A stretch of DNA of 64,000 nucleotides, taken from Pseudomonas sp. S31. Its GTDB lineage: Bacteria > Pseudomonadota > Gammaproteobacteria > Pseudomonadales > Pseudomonadaceae. Shown here in pieces: positions 1-9,207 of this stretch. The stretch is from assembly GCF_016648105.1 (NCBI RefSeq), contig NZ_JACVVE010000025.1, positions 41,797 to 105,796 of the forward strand, written 5' to 3'. The translations under genes were made by a program, and so were the position numbers. Numbering within the stretch: position 1 is the stretch's first letter; every line of letters starts with the position of its first letter. A model generated the notes under the pieces. The model did not search any database. It was not told the origin of the DNA and was given only the letters and a program-made list of their open reading frames with translations.

Positions 1-1998
1 GCCCAGCGGTGACATGAAGCGCTCGCGCCAGGTACCGAACGGCGTGCCCTTCTGCACGATGATGCCCATGCCCTCGCTGCTGCCAGTACCCGGCGGAATG
101 TCCTTGGCCGGCACCATGTTGTAGTGCAGCCCCAGGCGCAGGTCATTGATGAACATCAGGTTGGTGGTCGGGTCCACCGACACGCCGCCCCAGTTCATGC
201 CCCCCAGCGAACCTGGATACTGGATCGCCCAGTCTTCGCCCGGCGGCGTGAAGACGCCGTCATAACGGCTCGACTTGAAGATGATGCGGCACATCAATTG
301 GTCGAATGGGGTCGCACCCCACATGTCCGCTTCCTTGAGCACTTCGTTACCGATGCTCGGCATGCCCACCGAGTATGGTTGGGTCGGCGAATAACGCTCA
401 CCCGGCAGGTTACCCTGCGGCACCGGACGCTCCTCGATGTCGGCCAGCGGCTTGCCATTGGTACGGTCCAGCAGATAGATCATGCCGGTTTTCGAAGTGA
501 CCGACAGGGCCTTGGACACCGAGCCGTCATCGTTGGTGATGTCGTAGATCAACGGCTGACCGGTGACGTCGAAGTCCCAGATGTCGTGGTGGACGGTCTG
601 GAACGACCAGACTGGACGACCAGTGGCCACATTGACCGCGACGATCGACGAACCGTACTTATCGTCGGCCTCGGTACGAAAACCCGCCCAGAAGTCAGGG
701 GTGGCATTGCCGGTTGGCAGGTAGACCATGCCCAGCTCAGCGTCATAGGAGGCCGCGACCCAGACATTCGGGGTGCCACGGGTGTAACCTTCCGGCGACA
801 GCGGTTCACGGGTCACGTTCGGGTTACCCGGATCCCATGCCCACACCAGGGTGCCGGTGACCGCGTCGTAAGCACGTACCACTCCTGGTGGCTCGCCGGT
901 TTCGAAGTTGTCGATGACCCGGCCACCCACGATGATCAGGTTGCCCGCCACCAATGGGGTGGACGACTGCTGGTAGTAGCCAGGCTTGACTTCGCCCATG
1001 CCGGCCTTGAGGTCGACGGTACCGTTGTCACCAAAGTTGGCCACCGGCTTGCCGGTATGGGCGTCGAGGGCCATCAGGCGGCCATCCCCCGTCGGGAAGA
1101 TCAGGCGCTGCGGGCTGACCGTCGTGTCCATGGCGGCGTCGGCAGCCACACCCGGCACATCGGCGACTTGCTTGGCGGTCGTGGCATCGAAATAGCCCAT
1201 GCCGCGGCAACGCTGGTAGGTGGAGTTGCCCTTGCCTGCGGCGTAGCGCCAGTTCTCCTTGCCCGTGTCGATGTTGAAAGAGATCACCGTGCTGTAGGTC
1301 GTGCAGACATACAGGCTGTCGCCCACCTGGAGCGGAGTGTTCTGATCTTCGGCATCGCCCACACCAGGTACGACGGCCTCACCAGTGTGCGCGGTCCAGG
1401 CAACCTGGAGGTCCTTGACGTTGGCTGGGGTGATGTCACCCACGTGCGAGAAGCGCGAACCATGGGTATCGCCTGCCCACGCCTTCCAGTCGCCCGGCTC
1501 CTTTTCCAAGAGTTGGGGTTTGACTTGCTGCGCAGCAGCAACCGATTGCGCATCGCGGATGATGTTCTTGGGCTCGAACGCACTGACTGCGGTCACCACC
1601 ACGCCGACCGACGCCGCCGCCCCCAGGGCCACACCGGTCACGCGTGCTTTACGCGATCGGGTGAACAGCGGAATCGAGAACGCGACGGCAGCGCCGATGA
1701 TCGCGAAGGCGAAGAACCGCGAAAGCAGGGGCCAGAACTTGAAGCCCACTTCCCAGATTGCCCAGACGCCGGTGTACACCACCGCAACGGCAATCAGGAG
1801 CACCCCCAGCATCCGCCGGCGGACGATCAGGCCACCGGCAGCGACGAGAACCACACCTGCAATCAGGAAATACCAGCTGCCGCCCAGCCAGGCAAGCCAT
1901 CCACCGCCACCGATGAAATACACACCGGCAAGCAAAATAATCGCACCGAGGATCGCGAGCCACGCGCGCCCCAATCGGCCAGGAAAGACATCTTCCAT
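1..1998 (-). CDS. Membrane-bound PQQ-dependent dehydrogenase, glucose/quinate/shikimate family (3' end outside window)
   Basis: The 666 codons present read open to the window edge; family members are about 800 residues, so roughly the last 130 are missing. Residues 10-140 hold about five hydrophobic helices, the membrane anchor that passes electrons to ubiquinone. From about residue 165 a periplasmic beta-propeller follows, with WAGDTHGSRFSHV, a TGxxTPDFW-like stretch and HHDIWDFD near residue 470, where the family places its catalytic Asp. The start ATG at 1998 follows GGAAGGGAAC. It oxidises a polyol, aldose or cyclic hydroxyacid in the periplasm; the substrate (glucose or quinate/shikimate) cannot be told from sequence alone. 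It lies downstream of the TetR gene on the same strand, so co-regulation is possible but not shown. Confidence 0.88.
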   Translation of the reverse strand, partial: MEDVFPGRLGRAWLAILGAIILLAGVYFIGGGGWLAWLGGSWYFLIAGVVLVAAGGLIVRRRMLGVLLIAVAVVYTGVWAIWEVGFKFWPLLSRFFAFAIIGAAVAFSIPLFTRSRKARVTGVALGAAASVGVVVTAVSAFEPKNIIRDAQSVAAAQQVKPQLLEKEPGDWKAWAGDTHGSRFSHVGDITPANVKDLQVAWTAHTGEAVVPGVGDAEDQNTPLQVGDSLYVCTTYSTVISFNIDTGKENWRYAAGKGNSTYQRCRGMGYFDATTAKQVADVPGVAADAAMDTTVSPQRLIFPTGDGRLMALDAHTGKPVANFGDNGTVDLKAGMGEVKPGYYQQSSTPLVAGNLIIVGGRVIDNFETGEPPGVVRAYDAVTGTLVWAWDPGNPNVTREPLSPEGYTRGTPNVWVAASYDAELGMVYLPTGNATPDFWAGFRTEADDKYGSSIVAVNVATGRPVWSFQTVHHDIWDFDVTGQPLIYDITNDDGSVSKALSVTSKTGMIYLLDRTNGKPLADIEERPVPQGNLPGERYSPTQPYSVGMPSIGNEVLKEADMWGATPFDQLMCRIIFKSSRYDGVFTPPGEDWAIQYPGSLGGMNWGGVSVDPTTNLMFINDLRLGLHYNMVPAKDIPPGTGSSEGMGIIVQKGTPFGTWRERFMSPLG

Positions 1999-2179
1999 CA
2001 CTTTTGTTCCCTTCCAATGTTTACGAAAGGGCAAATTGTCGCATGCGTACAACACAACATACAAACATGAAGTCAGGATTGCGCACAGCAAAGAACAAGG
2101 GTGAGCGTAGTCGCACGCCCTGAGTCAGACGCGTGCACATTCGCCATGAAAGCTGTCTGCCGCTGCGGCTACCGCCCGC

Positions 2180-2842
2180 TCAAGGTCGGTCTGAGCGCAA
2201 ATCGCACAGGTAGCTCATCACCACATCCGCAGCATGCTTGAGCCGGGAGGCCTTTCTTTCGGGTGAGTTGAGGTCGACCCCCAGCACATACGACAGCGTG
2301 TAGCGGTTGGTGATGAAGTAGGCACCCAGCCCCGAGATCGAGACGTACAGGTCCACCCACTCCGCATCCTGACGAAAAACGCCCTGGTCCTTGCCCTGTT
2401 GCAAGATTGCGGAAAGCGCAGCGCGCAATGGGTTGAACATTTGGGAAATCACGGCGGATTTCTGTATGTGCGAGGCCTTGTGCAGGTTTTCGGTCGACAG
2501 CAGCAGATGAAAATCTGGCTGGTCGATGAAATGCTGGACGGTCTTCTCCACCAGCGTGCGCATGTCGCTTACCGGATCCCCTGAAAGCACCAGCCCATTT
2601 TGCCGCTCGCGCATGGCGCCATACGCCCGCTCCATGACCTCGATGAACAGCCCCTCCTTGCTGTCGAAATAGTGATAGATCAGGTTCTTGCTGATCTCGC
2701 AGCGCAGAACGATTGCCTCGATGCTAGCGCCATCGTAGCCGCGCTCGGCGAACTCCCGGGTCGCAACCTTCAGGATGTTCTCCCGCGTGACCGCAGCATT
2801 GCGGGTCTTGGGTTTGGGGGCTGCCTGGGCGTTGGTCTTCAT
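2180..2842 (-). CDS. TetR/AcrR family transcriptional regulator
   Basis: This 220-residue protein has an N-terminal helix-turn-helix at about residues 20-66 (ILKVATREFAERGYDGASIE, then KNLIYHYFDSKEGL), the classic TetR signature. The C-terminal ligand domain resembles the TetR_C group found on regulators of catabolic genes. It is divergent from the hyuA-hyuB-MFS operon, with about 170 bp between start codons holding a strong -35 box and a 24-bp near-perfect palindrome. By gene position it most likely represses that operon, and perhaps itself, until a hydantoin-like or related inducer binds. The effector is unknown. Confidence 0.9.
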   Translation of the reverse strand: MKTNAQAAPKPKTRNAAVTRENILKVATREFAERGYDGASIEAIVLRCEISKNLIYHYFDSKEGLFIEVMERAYGAMRERQNGLVLSGDPVSDMRTLVEKTVQHFIDQPDFHLLLSTENLHKASHIQKSAVISQMFNPLRAALSAILQQGKDQGVFRQDAEWVDLYVSISGLGAYFITNRYTLSYVLGVDLNSPERKASRLKHAADVVMSYLCDLRSDRP

Positions 2843-2923
2843 CGTCTTGTAAGCCTTTTCTCTAGCCGCGTAGGGCGAGTGTATCAGCGGGGGTGCCGCT
2901 GGGGAGGTTCGTTTGGTACCGAG

Positions 2924-2952
2924 TTGACACCGCCTGGATTACCTCCTAGGTT
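2924..2952 (+). promoter_or_regulatory. Predicted sigma70 promoter of the hyuA-hyuB-MFS operon
   Basis: A perfect -35 hexamer TTGACA (2924-2929) is followed after 17 bp by a weak -10 TAGGTT (2947-2952). Transcription would start around 2959, at the edge of the TetR palindrome. The weak -10 beside a consensus -35 fits a promoter kept off by a repressor. Confidence 0.55.
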
Positions 2953-2958
2953 ATCACC

Positions 2959-2982
2959 AACTAACTGAACGTCCAGTTAGTT
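2959..2982. promoter_or_regulatory. Predicted TetR operator, 24-bp palindrome
   Basis: AACTAACTG (2959-2967) is matched by CAGTTAGTT (2974-2982) around a central aACGTc. The whole 24 bp is a palindrome with one mismatched pair. It sits immediately downstream of the predicted -10 box and upstream of hyuA, so bound repressor would block initiation. Size and symmetry are typical of TetR-family operators; assignment to the adjacent TetR is inferred from position. Confidence 0.75.
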
Positions 2983-3016
2983 AGCACCAATGATCAACCC
3001 AGCGACTGGAGCAATC

Positions 3017-5143
3017 ATGAGCACTGCATCAACAACAAGAACCAGCAGAGGCGTACGGGTAGGATGCGACATCGGAGGCACGTTCACAGACGTCGTGCTT
3101 GCAATGCCGGATGGCCGCCTGTTCGTGAACAAGACCTCGACGACCCCGGAAAACCTGGGTGAAGCGATCGTGCAAGGGCTGAGCACGCTTTTGCAGCAGG
3201 CGGGCGTCGAGCCAAGCGACATCACCGAAATCGTGCACGGCACCACCACCGCCTCGAACACGATCCTGCAAAAAGTCGGTGCGAAGACTGGCGTCCTGAC
3301 CACTGCTGGGTTTCGCGACGTGCTGGAGATCGGTCGGATCCGTACCCCCACCATGTTCGACCTGTCGTGGAGCAAGCCAGAACCGCTGGCGACTCGCCGC
3401 TGGAGACGGGGCATCCAAGAGCGCATGAGCGCCACCGGCGACGTGGTGACGCCGCTGGACGAAGCGCAGCTGATCCGTGAAGCCCGGTCGCTGATCGACG
3501 AGGGGGTGACGGCAATCGCCATCGCCTTCATCAACAGCTACATCAACCCGAGCCATGAGCGTCGTGCCAAGCAACTGCTTCAGCAGCATTTCCCCCATGT
3601 GCTGGTCAGTGCATCATTCGAGGTTCTGCCGGAGATCAAAGAATACGAGCGCACCAGTACCACGGTGGTCAACGCCTACATCCTCCCTGCCATGCGCACC
3701 TACCTGGCCCGTCTGCGCCAGGACCTCGAGGCGATGGGCGTACGTGCCTCGTTGCAGGTGATGGCCTCCAACGGGGGCATGATGGGCATCGCTTCGGCAA
3801 GTGAAAAACCGGTCTTCGCGGTCGCCTCCGGCCCTGCCGGCGGAGTGACCGGCGCAGCCCGGATTGGCGCTTTGGCTGGTGATAGCAACCAGATCATCTT
3901 CGACATGGGTGGCACCACCGCAAAGGCGGCGCTGGTTGTCGACAACCAACCCTCGTTGACCAACGAGTATGAGTTCCGCGACGGCATCAGCGCCCCGAGC
4001 CGCTTCGTCAAAGGTGGCGGCTACGTGCTGAAAGTCCCGGCCATCGACATCGCCGAAGTGGGTGCCGGCGGGGGCTCGATCGCCTGGATCGACGCCGGTG
4101 GCCTGCTGTGCGTAGGCCCGGAGTCGGCTGGATCCTACCCAGGTCCAGCCTGCTACAACAAAGGCAATGCACAACCGACGGTGACCGACGCCAACATGGT
4201 ATTGGGCTACCTCAACCCGGTCGCGCTGGCCGGCGGCAGCCTGCCGGTATCGCCGCAGCTGTCGGCAAAAGCGGTGACCGAACACATCGCCACTCCCCTG
4301 CAACTCGACCTGCTCAAGGCCGCTCACGGTATCCGCCACCTTGCCAACGTCAACATGGCCCGGGCGATTCGCGCAGTGACCGTCGAGCGCGGCCTGGATC
4401 CACGAGAAATGTCGATGATGGCATTCGGTGGCGGCGGCCCGCTGCACGCCGTGGCCGTGGCACGCCTACTGGGGATCCGCCGAGTGGTGGCGCCGATCAT
4501 GGCCGGAGTGTTCTGCTCGGCCGGAATGCTCACCGCCGATGCCGAGCACAATTTCGTCAAGGCGATCCTCAAGCCCTTCGCCCACTGCGACCTCGTCGCC
4601 CTCTCGAGCGAAGCCATCGCCCTTGGCGACCAGGGCTTCACCGTGCTGGCCAGCGAAGGCTACAGCGCCGACGCTGCCCAGATCGCCTATTCGGCAGATG
4701 TCCGTTACCTGGGCCAAAGTTCGGAACTCACTGTAGCCCTGAGTGCTTCGCAGATCGACGGCCCTGCCCTGCAGCAACTGGCCAAGGACTTCAACGCCCA
4801 GTACCTGCAGACCTTCGGCTACAACAGCGACGAGCCGCTGGAGTTGGTCAACCTGCGCGTCAGCGCCCGTGGCCGCAGCGCGCATCGGCTGGAGTTCGCC
4901 GACTGCAAGGTAGACGCCACCGCGCTGCAAGGCTCCCAGGGCGAGCGGTTGGTCAGCTTCGATGCCGACCAGCCGCATCGGCCCACCCCAGTAATGCCTC
5001 GGGCGAGCATCGGCCTGAGCCCGGTACAAGGCCCACTGATCATCGAGTCCTACGACACGACCATCGTTGTTCCACCAGGCTGCAGCGCGCACGCCGACAG
5101 CATCGGAAACATCACCATCGACATCCAGGAGATCCGCGCATGA
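3017..5143 (+). CDS. Hydantoinase/oxoprolinase family protein, HyuA-type subunit
   Basis: A 708-residue protein with the Hydantoinase_A architecture. The N-terminal phosphate-binding motif DIGGTFTDV is at residues 18-26, HGTTTASN near 76, and the second ATPase-fold motif FDMGGTTAKAAL near 295. Relatives are ATP-dependent N-methylhydantoinases, 5-oxoprolinases and acetone/acetophenone carboxylases, which act as A/B pairs. The ATG at 3017 is preferred over an in-frame ATG at 2990 because GGAG lies 5 nt upstream of it, and because 2990 would leave almost no leader after the operator. The stop overlaps the hyuB start (ATGA), indicating translational coupling. Substrate is unknown; ring-opening of a hydantoin-like amide or carboxylation of a ketone are both possible. 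Confidence 0.85.
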   Translation: MSTASTTRTSRGVRVGCDIGGTFTDVVLAMPDGRLFVNKTSTTPENLGEAIVQGLSTLLQQAGVEPSDITEIVHGTTTASNTILQKVGAKTGVLTTAGFRDVLEIGRIRTPTMFDLSWSKPEPLATRRWRRGIQERMSATGDVVTPLDEAQLIREARSLIDEGVTAIAIAFINSYINPSHERRAKQLLQQHFPHVLVSASFEVLPEIKEYERTSTTVVNAYILPAMRTYLARLRQDLEAMGVRASLQVMASNGGMMGIASASEKPVFAVASGPAGGVTGAARIGALAGDSNQIIFDMGGTTAKAALVVDNQPSLTNEYEFRDGISAPSRFVKGGGYVLKVPAIDIAEVGAGGGSIAWIDAGGLLCVGPESAGSYPGPACYNKGNAQPTVTDANMVLGYLNPVALAGGSLPVSPQLSAKAVTEHIATPLQLDLLKAAHGIRHLANVNMARAIRAVTVERGLDPREMSMMAFGGGGPLHAVAVARLLGIRRVVAPIMAGVFCSAGMLTADAEHNFVKAILKPFAHCDLVALSSEAIALGDQGFTVLASEGYSADAAQIAYSADVRYLGQSSELTVALSASQIDGPALQQLAKDFNAQYLQTFGYNSDEPLELVNLRVSARGRSAHRLEFADCKVDATALQGSQGERLVSFDADQPHRPTPVMPRASIGLSPVQGPLIIESYDTTIVVPPGCSAHADSIGNITIDIQEIRA

Positions 5144-6861
5144 GCCAGGCCATCGACCCCATCACTTTCGCTGTCGTCAAGAACGCCATGGATTCGATCG
5201 TCGACGAAGTGGCTTACACCGTGCTACGCACCGCCCGCTCCGAGATCGTCAAGGATGTGATGGACTACTCGGCAGCCATCTGTGACCGCCACGGGCAAAT
5301 GATCGCCCAGGCCAAGACCATCGCCCTGCACCTGGGCGCCATCCCCGAGGCGATGGCACAGGTCAAGCTCCGCTATGGCGACAGCCTGCAGCCTGGCGAT
5401 GCGGTCATCGTCAACGATCCGTACCAAGGTGGCATGCACCTGCCGGACATCTTCATGTTCGCGCCCTTCTTTTATAAAGGCGAGATCGAAGGCTACAGCG
5501 TGGTCATCTGCCACCACACCGATGTCGGGGGGCGCGTTCCAGGCTCCAATGCCAGCGACTCTACCGAGATCTACCAGGAAGGCCTGCGAATTCCGGTGGT
5601 CAAGCTTTACGAAGCCGGCCAGATCAACGACACCATGGAGCGCATCATCGCCCAGAACGTACGCGTCCCTGACCGTGTGCTGGGCGACCTGCGCGCCCAG
5701 TACGCGGCTTGTCAGGTCGGCAGCCGCGAACTGACCCGCCTGCTCGATCGCTATGGCCGCGACGAGAGCCGCCTCTACTTCGCCGAACTGCTGGATTACG
5801 CCGAACGCCTGACCCGCGAAGAAATCCGCCAATGGCCCAAAGGCACATTCGTGTTCGAAGACTTCATCGATGACGATGGGCTTTCAGAAGAACCGATCCC
5901 GCTGCGGGTAGCGGTCACGGTACACGAGGACCATGTGAGCGTGGACTACACAGGCAGCGCGCCACAAGTCCGGGCCGCGATCAACTCCACGCTCTCCTAC
6001 ACCAAGTCCTGCACCTATTTGAGCGTGCGTTGTGCGCTCAAAGGCGACGTGCCGAACAACGAAGGGCTGTTCCGCTGCGTCGAGGTACACGTGCCTGAAG
6101 GGACCGTGCTGAACCCGGTCGAGCCGGCCGCGGTCGCCGCACGCGCACTCACCGGGTACCGGGTATTCGACACCATGCTCGGTGCACTGGCGCAAGTGGT
6201 GCCTGATCACATACCGGCCGCAGGTGAAGGTGGCAATACCGTGGTGTGCCTGTCTGGCAAGAAAGACAACGGCGAGGGCTACATCATCGTCGACATGGTC
6301 TGCGGCGCCTGGGGCGCGCGACCGCATGCCGACGGGGTAGAAGCCATCACCAACGCTTCGCAGAACCTGTCCAACACGCCGGTCGAAACCCTCGAAGCGC
6401 AACATCCCGTGCGCGTGGAGGCCTATGAGCTTGTGCCCGATAGTTTCGGTGCCGGTCGCTATCGTGGCGGCCTGGGGGTGATGCGCAGCTATCGCGTACT
6501 GGCCGATGACGTCCTCTTGCAGCTGCGCGCCGACCGCATGAAATTCCGCCCCTACGGCCTTCAAGGCGGCCTGCCGGCGAGCCCAGCGGTCAACGCACTG
6601 CAACACGGCGACGAAACCCGATTATTGCCCAGCAAAGTGGGTATCACCATTGCACGGAACGATGTGGTATCGCACACCCAGCCGGGTGGCGGCGGTTTCG
6701 GCGACCCTCTGCAACGTCCACTGGATGCCATCGGGCAGGACGTCTGGAATCACAAGATGAGCGCGGCCTTTGCGCGGGAGCACTACCGCGCCGTCGTGGA
6801 TGCCGGCTCAGGCCGAGTCGATGAGATCGCCACCGCAGAACTACGTGCTATGGCCCAATGA
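5140..6861 (+). CDS. Hydantoinase B/oxoprolinase family protein, HyuB-type subunit
   Basis: This 573-residue protein matches the Hydantoinase_B family in length. Landmarks are NDPYQGGMHLPD near residue 91, HHTDVGG near 125 (metal-binding type histidines), and the glycine-rich GGGGFGDP near 516 that closes these proteins. It is the partner of the HyuA-type subunit in a predicted ATP-dependent hydantoinase or carboxylase. It overlaps hyuA by 4 bp. The A subunit couples ATP hydrolysis while B is thought to hold the hydrolytic site. Exact substrate cannot be read from the sequence. Confidence 0.87.
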   Translation: MSQAIDPITFAVVKNAMDSIVDEVAYTVLRTARSEIVKDVMDYSAAICDRHGQMIAQAKTIALHLGAIPEAMAQVKLRYGDSLQPGDAVIVNDPYQGGMHLPDIFMFAPFFYKGEIEGYSVVICHHTDVGGRVPGSNASDSTEIYQEGLRIPVVKLYEAGQINDTMERIIAQNVRVPDRVLGDLRAQYAACQVGSRELTRLLDRYGRDESRLYFAELLDYAERLTREEIRQWPKGTFVFEDFIDDDGLSEEPIPLRVAVTVHEDHVSVDYTGSAPQVRAAINSTLSYTKSCTYLSVRCALKGDVPNNEGLFRCVEVHVPEGTVLNPVEPAAVAARALTGYRVFDTMLGALAQVVPDHIPAAGEGGNTVVCLSGKKDNGEGYIIVDMVCGAWGARPHADGVEAITNASQNLSNTPVETLEAQHPVRVEAYELVPDSFGAGRYRGGLGVMRSYRVLADDVLLQLRADRMKFRPYGLQGGLPASPAVNALQHGDETRLLPSKVGITIARNDVVSHTQPGGGGFGDPLQRPLDAIGQDVWNHKMSAAFAREHYRAVVDAGSGRVDEIATAELRAMAQ

Positions 6862-6914
6862 CAGTGGGGCGCGAGCCCCGCTTTCCCGTTAACACGCCGT
6901 GCGAGTGCAACAAT

Positions 6915-8267
6915 ATGAATAATAATGTGCTGGACGTGCATACCTTCCTGGACGACCGTCCGATCGGAAGGCAACAGAAGACCGTAATCGTCCTCGGCCT
7001 CCTGATCCTGATGCTGGATGGCTTCGACACCATGATGATGGGCTTCATCGCCCCAGCCCTGCTCCAGGATTGGGGCATTGGCCGAGGCGATCTAGGCCCT
7101 TTGATGATGAGCGGCATCATCGGGCTCTCGATCGGCTCACTCCTGGCAGGGCCCCTGGCGGACCGTTTCGGCAGGCGCTGGGTCATCATCGCAGCCGTGT
7201 GCGCAGTGGGCATCTTCTGTATCACCTGTGCGTTCATGAATGGCCTTCACACCCTCACCGCAGCGCGCTTTCTCACCGGCGTCGGGCTAGGTGCGACGAT
7301 GCCGAACATCACCACGCTACTGGCTGAATGCGCCCCGCTACGCCGCCGCTCCCTCCTCGTCACCTCGGCGTGGTGCGGCTTCGGTATGGGTGGGGCTCTG
7401 TGTGGGTTGGTGAGCGAACACCTGATACAGCTCCACAGCTGGCGGGCCGTATTCATCACGGGAGGTGTGCTGCCTCTTGTGCTGGTATTGGCGCTCATCA
7501 TCTGGCTCCCAGAGTCGCTTCGATTCCGGCTCCAGCGCAACCAGCCTCACGAGCGCCTGGTGGCCGCCACCAACGCACTGATGCCTGGTAGCGCCAGCGC
7601 TTCGACGAAGTTCATCAACAGTGAACAAAGCACCTGCGAGGCAACGATCCGTGGCCCGATAGCATTATTGAGCCGTAACTACAGGATCGGCACCTTGACC
7701 ATCTGGCTTGCGATGTTCATGGGCTTCTTCCATCTGTACTTCCTGAGCAACTGGCTGCCCCTCACGGCCAGTGCTGCCGGCATGTCTTACTCGCAGGCAG
7801 TCACGCTGGGTATCATCCTGCAAGTCGGCGGCGCCATCGGTAATTTCACCGTGGGGCTGAAGATGGACAGGTACGAGCCAAATCGGATCGTAAGCATCAT
7901 GTTCGCGGGCTGCGCAGTGTTCACGTTGCTGATCGCCCTGTTCAGCAGCTCGTTTGCCATGGTCGGTACGTTGGTATTCCTGCTGGGTTACGTACTGATG
8001 TCCGCGAACGCTGGGTGTTTCGCATTGGGTGCGGCTCACTACCCAACCCCGATCCGGGCGACAGGGGTCAGCTGGGTCTTCGGTATCGGTCGGGTGGGGG
8101 CGATTCTTGGTGCGGGTTCTGGGGCGGTCATCACCACCTGGGGTTTGACGATCACTGATATCTTCACGCTTCTGACCGTCCCCGTGCTAGTCGCGGCAAT
8201 GGCGATCTATTTCAAAAGGCGCCTGCGCATGAAAGCGGTTTCGACCGTCGCGCAACAGCGCATCTGA
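6915..8267 (+). CDS. MFS transporter, aromatic acid:H+ symporter (AAHS)-like
   Basis: A 450-residue, 12-helix major facilitator. Helix 1 carries LDGFDTMMMGFIAPAL (from about residue 34); the acidic DGxD pattern is diagnostic of AAHS carriers such as PcaK and BenK. LADRFGRRW near residue 81 is the MFS loop 2-3 motif and RATGVSWVFGIGRVGAILG is the late signature. The ATG at 6915 was chosen because its protein starts like AAHS members; an in-frame ATG at 6858 overlaps the hyuB stop and would add 19 non-conserved residues. As third gene of the TetR-controlled operon it most likely imports the acidic substrate handled by HyuAB. Confidence 0.85.
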   Translation: MNNNVLDVHTFLDDRPIGRQQKTVIVLGLLILMLDGFDTMMMGFIAPALLQDWGIGRGDLGPLMMSGIIGLSIGSLLAGPLADRFGRRWVIIAAVCAVGIFCITCAFMNGLHTLTAARFLTGVGLGATMPNITTLLAECAPLRRRSLLVTSAWCGFGMGGALCGLVSEHLIQLHSWRAVFITGGVLPLVLVLALIIWLPESLRFRLQRNQPHERLVAATNALMPGSASASTKFINSEQSTCEATIRGPIALLSRNYRIGTLTIWLAMFMGFFHLYFLSNWLPLTASAAGMSYSQAVTLGIILQVGGAIGNFTVGLKMDRYEPNRIVSIMFAGCAVFTLLIALFSSSFAMVGTLVFLLGYVLMSANAGCFALGAAHYPTPIRATGVSWVFGIGRVGAILGAGSGAVITTWGLTITDIFTLLTVPVLVAAMAIYFKRRLRMKAVSTVAQQRI

Positions 8268-8340
8268 TCCGCACAACCGAAACGCCCCATAACGGTGCAA
8301 ACACTCTAGAATAGGCGACCCTCCCGTCACAGAGCAGCCC

Positions 8341-9207
8341 ATGGACATCGATCAGGCCCGAACCTTTCTGGAAATAGTCCGCTGCGGCAGCCTGGTCGCC
8401 GCTGCCGAGCGCCTGTTCGTGTCGCAGACGGCGATCACCGCGCGGGTGCAGCGCCTGGAACAGCAACTGGGCTGCCAGCTGTTCGTGCGCAGCCGCAGCG
8501 GCGCCAGCCTGACCAGCGATGGCGAGGCATTCGTCAGCTACGCCAACCAGCTGGTGCAGACGTGGGAGGCGGCGCGCCGCGATCTGCCGCTGCCCGAGGG
8601 CTGCCAGCAGGTATTGCATGTGGGCGGTGAGGTCAGCCTTGGCAACCCGATGATGCTCGACTGGGTCAGCGCCCTGCACCAGGCGCTGCCCAGCCACGCC
8701 ATTCGCAGCGAGGTCAGCGATGGCGAGTCTTTGCTGCGCAAGGTTGAAATGGGCCTGCTCGACGCCGCGCTGGTCTATCAGCCCACCTACGGGCCTGGCC
8801 TGCAGGTGGAGCAATTGATGGAAGAGAAGCTGATCCGCGTACGCCGGATCGATCGACCCGATCCGTACATCTACATCGACTGGGGCGAAGCCTTCCGTCG
8901 CCAGCACGATGCCGCACTGCCCGACTGCGCACGCCCGGCACTGAGCTTCAACCTGGGCCCGCTGGCCCTGCAGTTCATCCTCGACCAGGGTGGCAGCGGC
9001 TACTTCCGCACCCGCGTGGTCCAGGCCTACCTCGACAGCGGCGTATTCGAGCGCGTACCCCAGGCGCCAGAATTCACCTACCCGACGTTCCTCGTTTACC
9101 CGCGCAAGCGCGACAGCGAAGCCCTGCAACAAGCGTTCGTGGTGCTACGCCGGCTGGTGTCGGCCGGCGCCAGCGACTGGTCACAACGCTGGGACCCGCT
9201 GATCTGA
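8341..9207 (+). CDS. LysR family transcriptional regulator
   Basis: The 288-residue protein has an N-terminal LysR helix-turn-helix (FLEIVRCGSLVAAAERLFVS, residues 11-30) followed by a periplasmic-binding-protein-like effector domain. It follows the transporter gene on the same strand after 73 bp. No divergently transcribed partner exists, so its target is unclear. Its last 27 bp overlap the end of the convergent HPP/CBS gene. Confidence 0.88.
   Translation: MDIDQARTFLEIVRCGSLVAAAERLFVSQTAITARVQRLEQQLGCQLFVRSRSGASLTSDGEAFVSYANQLVQTWEAARRDLPLPEGCQQVLHVGGEVSLGNPMMLDWVSALHQALPSHAIRSEVSDGESLLRKVEMGLLDAALVYQPTYGPGLQVEQLMEEKLIRVRRIDRPDPYIYIDWGEAFRRQHDAALPDCARPALSFNLGPLALQFILDQGGSGYFRTRVVQAYLDSGVFERVPQAPEFTYPTFLVYPRKRDSEALQQAFVVLRRLVSAGASDWSQRWDPLI

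Noticed and set aside
124..2070. A 648-codon open frame on the plus strand.
   Set aside because: It is antisense to the PQQ dehydrogenase, whose minus-strand protein has clear family motifs. Such shadows are common in GC-rich DNA.
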